A stretch of DNA of 64,000 nt from Acidobacteriaceae bacterium (GTDB taxonomy: Bacteria > Acidobacteriota > Terriglobia > Terriglobales > Acidobacteriaceae). The DNA lies in contig PLCO01000013.1 of NCBI GenBank assembly GCA_003134815.1, positions 21,113 through 85,112 of the forward strand, in the 5' to 3' direction. Numbering within the stretch: the first letter of the stretch is position 1; each line of letters begins with the position of its first letter. This document shows positions 43,750 through 53,633 of the stretch, piece by piece. Both the position numbers and the translations under genes were made by a program. The notes under the pieces are model-generated. The model was given only the letters and a program-made list of their open reading frames with translations. It did no database searches and was not told the DNA's origin.

Positions 43750-45210
43750 TCACGCGTTATATGTCCCCGACGAAACCCTTCCTCCGCGTCCCGTCCAATT
43801 CGTATGGAAGAACTCGCCCCTCGGCTTGTCCACGCGCTCATAGGTGTGCGCGCCAAAAAAGTCTCTCTGCGCCTGCAGCAGATTCGCCGGCAGCCGTCCC
43901 GATCGATAGCCGTCAAAAAACGCCAGCGCCGTCGAAAAAGCCGGCGTTGGCACGCCCAGCTTCACCGCGTGAACCTGCGCTTTGCGCCACGATGCCTGAT
44001 ATTTGTTCAACAGCCGCGAGAAAAATTTATCCAGCAGCAGGTTGTCGAGTTTCTTATTCTTCTTGAACGCGTCCTTGATCTTCCCCAGAAACTGGCTGCG
44101 GATAATGCACCCTCCGCGCCACATCAGAGCGATGCCGCCCATGTTCAGGTTCCAGCCCTGCTCCTTTGCCGCGGCCCGCAGCAGCATGTATCCCTGCGCG
44201 TAGCTGATGATCTTTGAGCAGAACAGCGCCCTGCGCACGTCTTCAATAAATTTCGTGCGATCGCCTACCTTCGGCAGTGACTTCGGCCCGCGCAAAACCT
44301 TCTCCGCCTCCACGCGCTCATCTTTCAGCGCCGACAGGCACCGCGAAAACACACTCTCGCCGATCAGCGTCACCGGCTGTCCCGTATCGAGCGCGCTGAT
44401 CACCGTCCACTTGCCCGTCCCCTTTTGCCCTGCCGCATCCAGAATCTTGTCCACCAGCGGCGTGCCGTCTTCATCCTTCTTGGCGAAAATCAGGCTCGAA
44501 ATCTCAATCAAATAACTGTCCAGCTCGCCCCTGTTCCACTCCGCGAATACGTCGTGCAGCTCGTCGGCCGTCAACCCCAGCCCTCGCTTCAGCAGGTCGT
44601 AGGCCTCGCAGATCAGCTGCATGTCGCCGTACTCAATGCCGTTGTGCACCATCTTTACGAAATGCCCCGCGCCCTCTTCGCCCACCCAGTCGCAGCACGG
44701 CGTGCCATCCTCCACCTTCGCCGCGATTCCTTGAAAGATCTGCTTCACATGCGGCCACGCCGCCGGATTCCCGCCCGGCATAATTGACGGCCCGTTCCGC
44801 GCGCCTTCCTCGCCGCCTGAAACGCCAGTTCCGACAAACAAAATTCCCTTCGCCGCCAGCGCCTTCGTCCGCCGCGTCGAATCGCTGAACAGCGAGTTGC
44901 CGCCATCGATAATGATGTCGCCAGCTTCCAGGTGCGGCACAATCTGGTCGATCATCTGGTCCACGGTGTCGCCTGCCTTCACCATCAGCATCACTCGCCG
45001 CGGCCGCTTCAGCAGGCTCGTCAGCTCTTCAATGGAGTGCGCGCCCACCACCTGCGTCCCCTTGGCTTCGTCCGCTATAAAATCGTCCACCTTCGAAACT
45101 GTACGATTGAACACCGCCACTTTAAATCCGCGGTCGTTCATATTCAGCACCAGATTCTGTCCCATCACTGCAAGCCCTATCAAGCCGATATCACAAGACG
45201 CGTCAGACAT
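43750..45210 (-). CDS. gnd: 6-phosphogluconate dehydrogenase, decarboxylating
   Basis: A 486-residue enzyme of the long, homodimeric Gnd type, giving ribulose-5-phosphate, CO2 and NADPH. The N-terminal Rossmann motif is IGLIGLAVMGQNLVLNMNDRG; the sugar-binding signature (IIDGGNSLFSDSTRR) and the catalytic Lys region (GHFVKMVHNGIEYGDMQ) are present. An operator of the pectin-island type lies about 60-75 bp upstream. Link to uronate use is not obvious: KDG goes to pyruvate and glyceraldehyde-3-phosphate, so Gnd may give NADPH for KduD-type reductions or for biosynthesis when pectin is eaten. Confidence 0.95.
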   Translation of the reverse strand: MSDASCDIGLIGLAVMGQNLVLNMNDRGFKVAVFNRTVSKVDDFIADEAKGTQVVGAHSIEELTSLLKRPRRVMLMVKAGDTVDQMIDQIVPHLEAGDIIIDGGNSLFSDSTRRTKALAAKGILFVGTGVSGGEEGARNGPSIMPGGNPAAWPHVKQIFQGIAAKVEDGTPCCDWVGEEGAGHFVKMVHNGIEYGDMQLICEAYDLLKRGLGLTADELHDVFAEWNRGELDSYLIEISSLIFAKKDEDGTPLVDKILDAAGQKGTGKWTVISALDTGQPVTLIGESVFSRCLSALKDERVEAEKVLRGPKSLPKVGDRTKFIEDVRRALFCSKIISYAQGYMLLRAAAKEQGWNLNMGGIALMWRGGCIIRSQFLGKIKDAFKKNKKLDNLLLDKFFSRLLNKYQASWRKAQVHAVKLGVPTPAFSTALAFFDGYRSGRLPANLLQAQRDFFGAHTYERVDKPRGEFFHTNWTGRGGRVSSGTYNA

Positions 45211-45270
45211 ACGTTCTCCCCGAACGAGATTCTCTCGCTGCGAAATTTGAACCTTGTTTTATTTTAACGC

Positions 45271-45285
45271 CGTGGTCAGACCGCG
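45271..45285. promoter_or_regulatory. Candidate GntR operator, gnd gene
   Basis: CGTGGTCAGACCGCG: GGTCAGACC core with one outer mismatch. It is 61 bp upstream of the gnd start and 16 bp after the stop of the Gfo/Idh/MocA gene, so it belongs to gnd. Confidence 0.6.
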
Positions 45286-45300
45286 CAGTGTCAATTTCCG

Positions 45301-46383
45301 TCAAGCGCCCATGCGTGCTGCTCGGTAGATTTCCGCAATCCAGCGCATGTCCTTCAGCCCTTCTTCGCCCGGTGTGTTCGGCTCCAGATTGTTCTGCACG
45401 CAGTGCGAAAAGTGATCGGCCTGCGCCGCAAATTGATACGGATCGCGCGCGGGATTGATCTCGTCAATCTCTTTACCATCCACAAAACCGCGCATGTGGA
45501 CCGCGTCGTAGTTGAAGCCCGGATCAAGCGTGAGCCAGCCTTTGGATCCGTAGACCTTGAAGTATCCGCCCGTGTTCGCTCCATACGATGTCGAGCAGCT
45601 GGCCACAATCCCTGACGGGAAAATCGTCGTCCACGCCATGCTCTCTTCCACTTCGTTGAAGCGTCCGTCTTTGTCGATCGTCGACATCACTGCGGTCAGT
45701 TTCGCCGGCTCCTCGCCCGTCAGGTAGCGCGTCGCGTTGAGCGAGTAGATGCCCACGTCGTACAGCGGCCCGCCACCCGCCAGTATCTTGTTCAGCCGCC
45801 ACTCGCCCGGCGCGATGTTGAAACCGAAGCAGCTGGAAATCTCCTGCACCTGGCCAACCTTGCCGTCGCGAATCATCTGAATCGCCCGCAGATGGAACGG
45901 CTCGTAGTGGCAGCGATACGCAATCATCAGCTTCACCTTCGCCGCCTTGCACGCCGCGATCATTGCCGCGGAATCAGTGACAGACGTGCTCATCGGCTTC
46001 TCGCACAGCACGTGCTTGCCCGCCTTCGCCGCGCGCATCGTGTACTCCGCGTGCATGGAATTCGGCAGCGCCACATAAACCGCGTCAATGTTCGGGTTGT
46101 GCACAATCTCGTCGAAGTTTTCGTAGCTGTAAATGGAGCTGGCAGGCACGCCGTACTGCGCCGCAACTTTGTCCGCCTTATCGCGATGGCCGCTCACCAG
46201 CGCCGTCACGCTTGAGTTCGTCGAGTTCTGGATTCCCGCCATAAAGTGGTAAGCGATCCGTCCGATCCCAATGATCGCGTAGCCGGTTTTCCGCGTCGGG
46301 TTCTGTGCGTTGAGCGCGGGCGCAAAGCGGGCCGCGAGCCCCAGTGCGCTAAATCGTGTGAAATCTCTTCGGGTCAGTTGCAT
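45301..46383 (-). CDS. Gfo/Idh/MocA-family oxidoreductase with Tat signal
   Basis: A 360-residue NAD(P)-dependent sugar oxidoreductase. A twin-arginine signal (MQLTRRDFTRFSALGLAARF) suggests folded export to the periplasm. The Rossmann start is GYAIIGIGRIAYHFMAG, with the family EKP motif in VLCEKPMS. Family members oxidise or reduce sugars, polyols or inositols with bound NADP, such as glucose-fructose oxidoreductase. The substrate is unknown; with a pectin island upstream a plant-derived sugar is plausible. No pectin-type operator is visible before it. Confidence 0.87.
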   Translation of the reverse strand: MQLTRRDFTRFSALGLAARFAPALNAQNPTRKTGYAIIGIGRIAYHFMAGIQNSTNSSVTALVSGHRDKADKVAAQYGVPASSIYSYENFDEIVHNPNIDAVYVALPNSMHAEYTMRAAKAGKHVLCEKPMSTSVTDSAAMIAACKAAKVKLMIAYRCHYEPFHLRAIQMIRDGKVGQVQEISSCFGFNIAPGEWRLNKILAGGGPLYDVGIYSLNATRYLTGEEPAKLTAVMSTIDKDGRFNEVEESMAWTTIFPSGIVASCSTSYGANTGGYFKVYGSKGWLTLDPGFNYDAVHMRGFVDGKEIDEINPARDPYQFAAQADHFSHCVQNNLEPNTPGEEGLKDMRWIAEIYRAARMGA

Positions 46384-46598
46384 GGCTTTGGATTCCTTTG
46401 CGGTGGCTTGAGTCCGGTAAATCGAGTGCGCAAATCGGACGCCGTAGATCGAGTGCGGCTGCTGCAGGGCACCGGATCAATCGATTTTGCCCGCCGGTTG
46501 CAAATCCTAACATAGTGGGCGCAATCCGCGTTTTCGCCGCGTCGCCACAGCGTCAAAGGTCCGCAAACCTCTCGGCCGCTTGGCCCCTCGTTCTTCTA

Positions 46599-46626
46599 TT
46601 CCCTGTTCCCTATTCCCTATTCCCTG
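46599..46626 (+). repeat. Heptamer tandem array (TTCCCTA/G)x4
   Basis: Four 7-mers TTCCCTG, TTCCCTA, TTCCCTA, TTCCCTG, ending 6 bp before the stop codon of the minus-strand gene at 46633. Confidence 0.75.
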
Positions 46627-46632
46627 CTCTTC

Positions 46633-47241
46633 TCACTCCACACTGATGTCCGCGTCCGTCTCCACCACCAGCTTGTCGCCCACAATTTCAACCGACAGAA
46701 TCTTCAGCCGCCCCAGGCTCACCTTGTATCCCGACGTCCCCGTCGACCCCGTCAGCGCCGCTCGCAGCAAATCCGCCGCATTCACCTTCAGGCTCTTCGG
46801 CACCTGCCCCCGCAAAAACGGCGCCAGCACAAAGTTGATCTCCTTCCGGTCGCTCACCTTGTCCAGTTGCGCGTCTCGGAACCCGATCGTCTCCCCCTCC
46901 GCATCCGGCTCCATGGACACTTCCGCCGGCAGCGTCAGCGTCACTCCCAGGCACGCGCCGCCCACTCCCAACCGCGCCCGCGTCTTCACCCGCACCACGA
47001 TCCGGTCCTGCTCAAATCTCAGTTGCGGGTCCTCGGTCGAAATAAAGCACGCCGTGTGCGCGTTCCCCTTCAGATAGTACCGGCCGTCCGGCCCGCCGTA
47101 GAGCTGCTGCTTCAGCGTCCGCTCCAGGGCGTCGCGGCTCACCGTCAACTCCACCCCGCGGCTCATTTGCACCCCTTCAAAGACCCCTCCAAAAAGCACC
47201 AATCCCGCTGCAATTACCCTCCAGCATCGCCTCATGTCCAT
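46633..47241 (-). CDS. Membrane-anchored or secreted protein of unknown function
   Basis: A 202-residue protein with an N-terminal hydrophobic segment (WRVIAAGLVLFGGVF) and a beta-rich remainder (VELTVSRDALERTL; RIVVRVKTRARLG; GDKLVVETDADISVE). The layout, an anchor followed by paired strands, recalls periplasmic lipid-binding or SMP-like (DUF2993) proteins, but I cannot name the family. I chose the ATG at 47241; a TTG at 47262 would add seven residues. No operon partner is evident. Confidence 0.65.
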   Translation of the reverse strand: MDMRRCWRVIAAGLVLFGGVFEGVQMSRGVELTVSRDALERTLKQQLYGGPDGRYYLKGNAHTACFISTEDPQLRFEQDRIVVRVKTRARLGVGGACLGVTLTLPAEVSMEPDAEGETIGFRDAQLDKVSDRKEINFVLAPFLRGQVPKSLKVNAADLLRAALTGSTGTSGYKVSLGRLKILSVEIVGDKLVVETDADISVE

Positions 47242-47527
47242 ATCGTGCCACTTCTCCGCCAATCGACGCCACTATCGCCCATCAATTCCGCCTTATTTCT
47301 CCTCTGTGGGAATTCGGGAATAATGCACTAAAACGTTTATTTACAGCAATCTATTGGATTGTTTCACCCTGATTTGCCCCTCGCCGCAAAGCTCTTGCCT
47401 ATTGATTTTTAGAGCGAAAACCCCTAGAATGAAAATGTACGTTCCTCGGGTTCTTTCGCATCCCCAGCCACGTCCGAGGATGAACCTCGAACAACACTCC
47501 TTTCCAAGGATAAGGACAAACAAATCA

Positions 47528-47755
47528 ATGGCAAAGCGTCGTGGAAATCCAAACTGGGGCAAGCCGGAGCCCATCGGCCCGGTAGTGCCTACAGTTACGT
47601 CTTTTGAGCAGATCACCAAGGAGTTCAAGCTGCCCCCGGACCAGTACATCCGGTCTACTCGCCTCCGCGAGTGGGCGCGCCGCAACAAGAACTCCAAATA
47701 CATCCCTGAGGCCCTTCTCGAGGCCTGGGGTTTTGAGATTGAATCCACGCTGTAA
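47528..47755 (+). CDS. Small basic protein of unknown function
   Basis: A 75-residue protein beginning MAKRRGNPNWGKPE. The middle is helical and charged (FEQITKEFKLPPDQYIRSTRLREWARRNKNSKYIPE). A GATAAGGAC sequence lies 9-12 bp upstream, and a strong terminator follows, so it is a real single-gene unit. I do not recognise the family. It could be a nucleoid- or RNA-associated protein from its size and charge; that is only a guess. The 265-bp gap before it (47263-47527) shows AT-rich sequence that may hold its promoter. Confidence 0.7.
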   Translation: MAKRRGNPNWGKPEPIGPVVPTVTSFEQITKEFKLPPDQYIRSTRLREWARRNKNSKYIPEALLEAWGFEIESTL

Positions 47756-47778
47756 GCTTTTAGCCAGCTCAAACAGAG

Positions 47779-47803
47779 ACGCCGCCTCCGGGCGGCGTTT
47801 TTA
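47779..47803 (+). terminator. Intrinsic terminator after the small basic protein gene
   Basis: Perfect 8-bp stem ACGCCGCC/GGCGGCGT with a TCCG loop (47779-47786 with 47791-47798), followed by five T. It lies 23 bp after the stop codon. Confidence 0.85.
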
Positions 47804-47955
47804 CTGCACGCGAACCTGTCGCGGTGCAGTTTGTGAATCGGCGCCATTCACCCAGGGTAGGCGGTCGCGCACTCAGAGGACAGTCAAACACGGGACTGGT
47901 GTCGATTTGTTGTCCACACTGTAGCCATCTTACCGTGCCCTCTGTGCTCACTTCC

Positions 47956-49092
47956 TCACTTGTTCAGCGTGAACACTACGTTGACTGTTGTGGTCACTTC
48001 GGCCGGTGTGCCGTTTAGTAGATAGGGCCTGTATTTCCATTGTTTTACAGCGTCAAGAGCTGCCTTTTGCAGCATGGGCGGTCCACTGACGATATGGAGT
48101 TCCTCCATCGAACCGTCCTTGCCAATGGTGGCTAGCAGAATTACGGTACCTTGCACGCCTGCGGCTCTGGCGGCGGGCGGATAGTCGAGCGGCATACGAG
48201 TAACAATGAGGCCCTCTGCAACGTCAGCGGATATGTTGATCTTTGCCGGAGGCTGATTCATCGGCGGTGCTCGCAACTGGCCCACCATCCTGACGTGCTG
48301 CGGTGACGTATTCGGCGGGGGGTGGAGTTCCGCGTAGTCCGCGACAGCGAGCGGTTCTATGCTTTCAATGTGAGCAGTGAGAACAGTGGTTCCGTTCTGG
48401 TCTATCACCAGGTCGCCGGGCACCACGCGGTCCCGGAAGTGGACGGCGTCTTTCAAAATTGCCTGCACATCTCCGGGAAAGCCAACAGAATACTTGATCA
48501 GGGTGCCCGAAGCATCAAAACAATAGCTGACCCACTGCGGCACAGTATCAACTCGCAGCTCGTGTATGCGCCGGAGGTCGAAGCATTGCGCGCGAATACC
48601 ATTAAGATCACGCTGCCGAGTTTCTACAACTAAATTGCCGCTCGCGGGAGCGAGTCCGGCAATTGCGCTGTCGCTCATCATTGGAAGCACGATCAGGAGC
48701 CTGAGCAGCGACAACGGCGAGGTGGGCGGGTGTTGATTCCCGACACGCACGGTGGGGTTTTGTGTTCCATATTCCGTTTGCACAAACAAAGCGCTGGCGA
48801 AGACGCGCTTGTACTCCGTCTCGCTGACCCAAAGCTCTTCATAAGTGCCTTGATCTTTGAGATTACCCCGTTCATCGAACAACCGGAACGTAACTCGAAG
48901 GCGCCAAGGCCCCACGCCGGGAACTCCAATGCCATAGGATTCCGCCTGTGAGAGCAAAGCCGTGGACCCGCCGAATTTGATAGCAGCGCGCGACTGCTGT
49001 GAAGGGGATGCATTCTGTGCAACGGACAGGGTGGCGGTTATGACGAGCGCGAAAAAAACGATGGGATTAGAGCGGGCAATGGGCGGTTTCAC
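47956..49092 (-). CDS. Secreted protein with TonB C-terminal domain
   Basis: A 378-residue protein with a signal peptide or anchor (IVFFALVITATLSVAQ), a middle LolA-like beta-rich region (about 40-250) and a C-terminal TonB domain (about 285-378; YPPAARAAGVQGTVILLATIGKDG ... LDAVKQWKYRPYLLNG). The Pro-rich spacer of classical TonB is short or absent. Acidobacteria encode many such proteins; they may energise Oar-type receptors or work in the periplasm without ExbBD. Codon use is less GC-biased by eye than its neighbours. No exbBD is adjacent. Confidence 0.8.
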   Translation of the reverse strand: MKPPIARSNPIVFFALVITATLSVAQNASPSQQSRAAIKFGGSTALLSQAESYGIGVPGVGPWRLRVTFRLFDERGNLKDQGTYEELWVSETEYKRVFASALFVQTEYGTQNPTVRVGNQHPPTSPLSLLRLLIVLPMMSDSAIAGLAPASGNLVVETRQRDLNGIRAQCFDLRRIHELRVDTVPQWVSYCFDASGTLIKYSVGFPGDVQAILKDAVHFRDRVVPGDLVIDQNGTTVLTAHIESIEPLAVADYAELHPPPNTSPQHVRMVGQLRAPPMNQPPAKINISADVAEGLIVTRMPLDYPPAARAAGVQGTVILLATIGKDGSMEELHIVSGPPMLQKAALDAVKQWKYRPYLLNGTPAEVTTTVNVVFTLNK

Positions 49093-49222
49093 TTTGAACC
49101 TCCTTATTCACCAGTGCTTCCCCCAAATCCTAAGGCTATGGTTGTGTCTCGCTGTGAGTTGTCCGATCCATTATGCCTGTGTAACCGGCAATTCGGAAAT
49201 TAGCCTTTCGTGATCAGGCCCT

Positions 49223-49333
49223 CCTTTCTGGCGTTCCCTCCTCAATCCGCGAAAATAACCCCAGCACCTGCCCCAACCCTCACGCACCCCCGATCGCATC
49301 GTCGCCCCGCCCTTCACCGACGTCCCCGGCGCA
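49223..49333 (+). pseudogene. Decayed copy of the ribBA 5' end
   Basis: About 110 bp resemble 50129-50228 closely, covering the promoter-proximal sequence and the first 15-20 codons of ribBA. Shared blocks include CCTTTCTGGC, GCGAAAATAA and CCCTTCACCGACGTCCC. The ATG is changed to CTG and there are small indels, so it cannot be expressed as RibBA. Together with the true ribBA start it flanks the ORF6N gene as a direct repeat. Confidence 0.75.
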
Positions 49334-49443
49334 GCATTCCGCCATTGCCAATCGCCCCCAATTGAGCCAAACTAATATCAACAAGCCCCCTGGCAAAGCT
49401 AAGCCTGCCCATCGCTCCTCGCAGATTTCGGCCGGCGATCCCC

Positions 49444-49472
49444 AACTTGAAATCACATTTTGTGATCTCAAG
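49444..49472. promoter_or_regulatory. Candidate operator upstream of the ORF6N gene
   Basis: An inverted repeat with arms CTTGAaATCACA and TGTGATcTCAAG around TTT. It ends 12 bp before the ATG at 49485. A near copy lies inside the coding sequence at 49692-49720 (24 of 29 bases identical). Confidence 0.6.
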
Positions 49473-49484
49473 TCCGGAGTGAAC

Positions 49485-50063
49485 ATGACCCGCAAGAACG
49501 TCCTGGTTCCGAGTACTGTGCCGAGAATTGAAAATCGAATCTTTCTGGTTCGCGGCCAGAAGGTTTTGCTCGACGATGATTTGGCCGTGCTGTATGCCGT
49601 CAAGGTCAAGGCGCTCAATCAGGCCGTTAAGCGCAACAAGCGGCGTTTCCCCTCTGACTTCGTCTTTCGGCTCACCGCGAAAGAGAACCGCAACTTGAAG
49701 TCACAAATTGTGACCACAAGCAGCAGCCACGGCGGCCGCCGCACATTGCCCTACGCCTTCACCGAGCACGGAGCCATCATGGCCGCCAGCATTCTCAACT
49801 CCCCGCGCGCAATCGAGATGAGCGTTTTCGTAGTCCGCGCCTTTGTGCGTTTGCGCGACACGCTTGCCTCGCACAAGGCCCTCGCCGCCAAATTTGCAGA
49901 ACTCGAACGGCGGTTGGAAACGCACGACAAGACGATCGGCGAAATCATCGACGCAATTCGCGCGCTCATGATGCCGCCCGAGAAACCCTCCCGGCGGATC
50001 GGCTTCAGTCTCAATGCGGTCTCCAAACCGAAGATGCTGGCGGCGGTCAGCTCACGCCCTTGA
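49485..50063 (+). CDS. ORF6N-domain protein
   Basis: A 192-residue protein with the phage- and plasmid-associated ORF6N domain (about 12-105): IENRIFLVRGQKVLLDDDLAVLY, RFPSDFVFRLT and RTLPYAFTEHGAIMAASIL. A coiled-coil segment follows (LASHKALAAKFAELERRLETHDK). ORF6N proteins are thought to bind DNA as regulators of mobile elements; direct proof is thin. GGAG lies 6 bp before the ATG. The flanking ribBA duplication and the palindromes suggest it arrived as a small mobile unit and controls itself. No integrase is nearby. Confidence 0.85.
   Translation: MTRKNVLVPSTVPRIENRIFLVRGQKVLLDDDLAVLYAVKVKALNQAVKRNKRRFPSDFVFRLTAKENRNLKSQIVTTSSSHGGRRTLPYAFTEHGAIMAASILNSPRAIEMSVFVVRAFVRLRDTLASHKALAAKFAELERRLETHDKTIGEIIDAIRALMMPPEKPSRRIGFSLNAVSKPKMLAAVSSRP
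49692..49720. promoter_or_regulatory. Second copy of the ORF6N palindrome, inside the gene
   Basis: Arms CTTGAAgTCACA and TGTGACcACAAG around AAT. It is 24/29 identical to 49444-49472 and encodes part of the conserved NLKSQIVT segment, so it could be both coding and an operator. Confidence 0.5.
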
Positions 50064-50111
50064 CCGCAGTCGCAAACTGACCGCAGTTGCAATCTGACCG
50101 CAGCCGCAAAC
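50061..50111 (+). repeat. 17-bp tandem repeat (3 units) before ribBA
   Basis: Three 17-mers TGACCGCAGTCGCAAAC, TGACCGCAGTTGCAATC and TGACCGCAGCCGCAAAC in direct succession. The first overlaps the last bases of the ORF6N gene stop (TGA). Confidence 0.75.
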
Positions 50112-50173
50112 CACTCCCTCATCCGCCCCCTTTCTGGCATTCCCTCCCCGAATCAGCGAAAATAAAGCAGCAC

Positions 50174-51589
<1,416 letters not shown>

Positions 51590-51607
51590 AGAGATTTAGC
51601 GCCAGAA

Positions 51608-51658
51608 ATGTAGCGCCGGACTCCAGTCCGGCTGTCATGCGGGTCTCCAGACCCGCAT
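51608..51658 (+). repeat. Double-hairpin repeat (family 2), copy B
   Basis: Stems GCCGGACTCC-AGTCCGGC and GCGGGTCTCC-AGACCCGC joined by TGTCAT. It has the same 51-bp length and layout as 24232-24282, and begins 19 bp after the ribBA stop. Confidence 0.8.
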
Positions 51659-51659
51659 T

Positions 51660-52028
51660 CGTCACGTCCCCCGCCCCCCGCCTTTCCATGCACTTATCTT
51701 TATTCCGGTTACCCCGCCCCAGATTCTCCCCACAACCCCACTCAAACGCTGTACCATTGCCTCAACCGTCCCCGGGAAGCCATTCTCTCGGGAAATTCTG
51801 TGCGCCCCCCTTTTTGTGTCGAGAACGGCGTGCTGGATTATCCCGGTCAACTTACCCGGTGACGTACGCGCTCTCACGGTCAATTTCCGGGTTAACTGAC
51901 CGTAATGCAACTTCAGCGCGGCCTCTTCTTCTCGCGAAGGCGCCGCTTGTGTTCCAGGGCCCCGCATTACGGCAACTCTGAAATTGCTGTGACGCCAACC
52001 GCACCTGTACGGCGAAAGGTAGGTCCGC
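51660..52028. other. Non-coding gap before the radical SAM gene
   Basis: About 370 bp with no gene I can support. It contains an inverted repeat ACGGTCA/TGACCGT (51876-51882 and 51897-51903), which could be an operator, and GC-rich sequence on the left. AAGGTAGG lies just before the GTG start of the next gene. Confidence 0.5.
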
Positions 52029-53627
52029 GTGCGCGTTCATCTGGTTAATCCCAGCGACAATTCCTTCGGCACCGCAGTCATCACGCCGCGTTGGCTCTTC
52101 GTCCTTGCAGCCGCCACGCCGAGTTCCGTCGGCGATCCCATCCTCATCGATGAGTCCCTCGAGCAAATCGTACCTGAGTCCATTCATCCCGGCGACATCG
52201 TCGGCATCAGCGTCCACACCGGCAACGCGCTCCGCGGATACGCGGTCGGCCGCATGGCTCGCAGCCGCGGCGCATGGGTCGTCTACGGCGGCATTCACGC
52301 CACGCTCTTTCCTGAGGAAGCTCTCGAGCGCGGCCACGCCCATTCCGTAGTAAAAGGCGACGGCGACCTCGCCTGGGCCAAAGTTGTCAACGCTTGCATC
52401 GCCGGCGCGCCCGAACAAATCTACGAAGGCGGCCGCATCGAAGGCGGCGAATTCCTCTCCGCGCGCTGGGACCTCATGGACCCCGCAAAATATATGTGGG
52501 CCTCCGTGCAAACCATTCGCGGCTGCCCCAAGCACTGCTCCTTTTGCAGCGTCTGGCGCACCGATGGGCAAAAACCCCGACAGAGAAAATTCCAAAACGT
52601 CGTCGACGAAATCATCGCCCTGCGCCGCCTGGGTTTTCGCTTTATCGCGCTCGCCGACGACAACTTCTATCCCGTCACCTTCACCGATCTGCGTCTCGCG
52701 CGCGAGCAAGGCAACACCGCCAAGCTTGACGAGCTAACCGCCATCCGCAATGAGCGCCTGCAACTGATGGAAGAGCTGGCCAAGCTGCCCAAAGATATGG
52801 TCTTCTTCACGCAAATGACCATGGAGGCCGGCGAAGACGGCAGCTATCTTGACGCCATGCGCAAAGCCAACATCAAGGGCGCGCTGGTCGGCGTTGAGGC
52901 CGTCACTCCCGAAGGGCTTAAAGCTGTTTACAAAGACTGGAACTACTCCGGCGAAGCCCTCGCCAAACAACTCCAGACCTTCAAGCAGCACGGCGTTCAC
53001 GTCCTCGGCTCGTTCATCTTCGGCCTGCCCACCGATCGTCCCGCCACTTTCACCGCCACGGTTGAAATGGCCATCAAGGCCGGCGTCACCTTCGCACAAT
53101 TCGTCATGATGACTCCGTTTCCCGGCACCGTCGATTTCCTACGCTGGGAAAAAGAGCAGGCCGCCGATCCCATGATGGTTGGCGACGTGCCCATCACCCG
53201 CTACTGGATGATCCCCACCGAAGTCCGGCCCAAAATGTTCACCCCGCATCCCACCATGAGCTCGGACGAAATTCGCATGAGAACGCAGAAAGTCTGGGAC
53301 CGCTTCTACACCTGGGGAGCCATCTGGGAACGCTCTGCCTGCACACCCACTCTGCGCGCCCGCCTCGGCTTCATCTTCCTCTCCAAGCTCTATCGCCAGA
53401 TGTACGCTGGTACCGGCATCTCGACTGACAGCGCTCGTCGCAAGAAATCAAAACGCTGGGCACGCTGGACCGCCAAGCAGTGCAAAAAGCTCTTCCAGGC
53501 GCGGCCTATGCCGGAACTCGAAGGTCCCAAGTGGGAGATCGGCCTGCCCACATTGGCTCAGCCCGCGTTTGAAGGCGTCGGCGCGAGCAAGCTCAACGGC
53601 CCCTTCGCCGTGATCTCAAAGTCCTAA
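52029..53627 (+). CDS. B12-binding-domain radical SAM protein (BchE-like class)
   Basis: A 532-residue protein. The N-terminal cobalamin-binding-like domain (about 1-140; VGISVHTGNALRGYAVGR; VVYGGIHATLFPEEAL) is followed by a radical SAM domain with CPKHCSFC (CxxxCxxC) near residue 172 and the beta-barrel remainder (FIALADDNFYP; VGVEAVTPEGL; GSFIFGLPTD). A DUF4070-like or Lys-rich tail region (RRKKSKRWARWTAKQCKKLFQ) closes it. Such proteins do methylations or ring formations on tetrapyrroles, hopanoids or peptides. The substrate is unknown. It starts at a GTG with an AAGGTAGG just upstream. A single gene, with convergent neighbour. Confidence 0.88.
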   Translation: MRVHLVNPSDNSFGTAVITPRWLFVLAAATPSSVGDPILIDESLEQIVPESIHPGDIVGISVHTGNALRGYAVGRMARSRGAWVVYGGIHATLFPEEALERGHAHSVVKGDGDLAWAKVVNACIAGAPEQIYEGGRIEGGEFLSARWDLMDPAKYMWASVQTIRGCPKHCSFCSVWRTDGQKPRQRKFQNVVDEIIALRRLGFRFIALADDNFYPVTFTDLRLAREQGNTAKLDELTAIRNERLQLMEELAKLPKDMVFFTQMTMEAGEDGSYLDAMRKANIKGALVGVEAVTPEGLKAVYKDWNYSGEALAKQLQTFKQHGVHVLGSFIFGLPTDRPATFTATVEMAIKAGVTFAQFVMMTPFPGTVDFLRWEKEQAADPMMVGDVPITRYWMIPTEVRPKMFTPHPTMSSDEIRMRTQKVWDRFYTWGAIWERSACTPTLRARLGFIFLSKLYRQMYAGTGISTDSARRKKSKRWARWTAKQCKKLFQARPMPELEGPKWEIGLPTLAQPAFEGVGASKLNGPFAVISKS

Positions 53628-53633
53628 TTGCTT

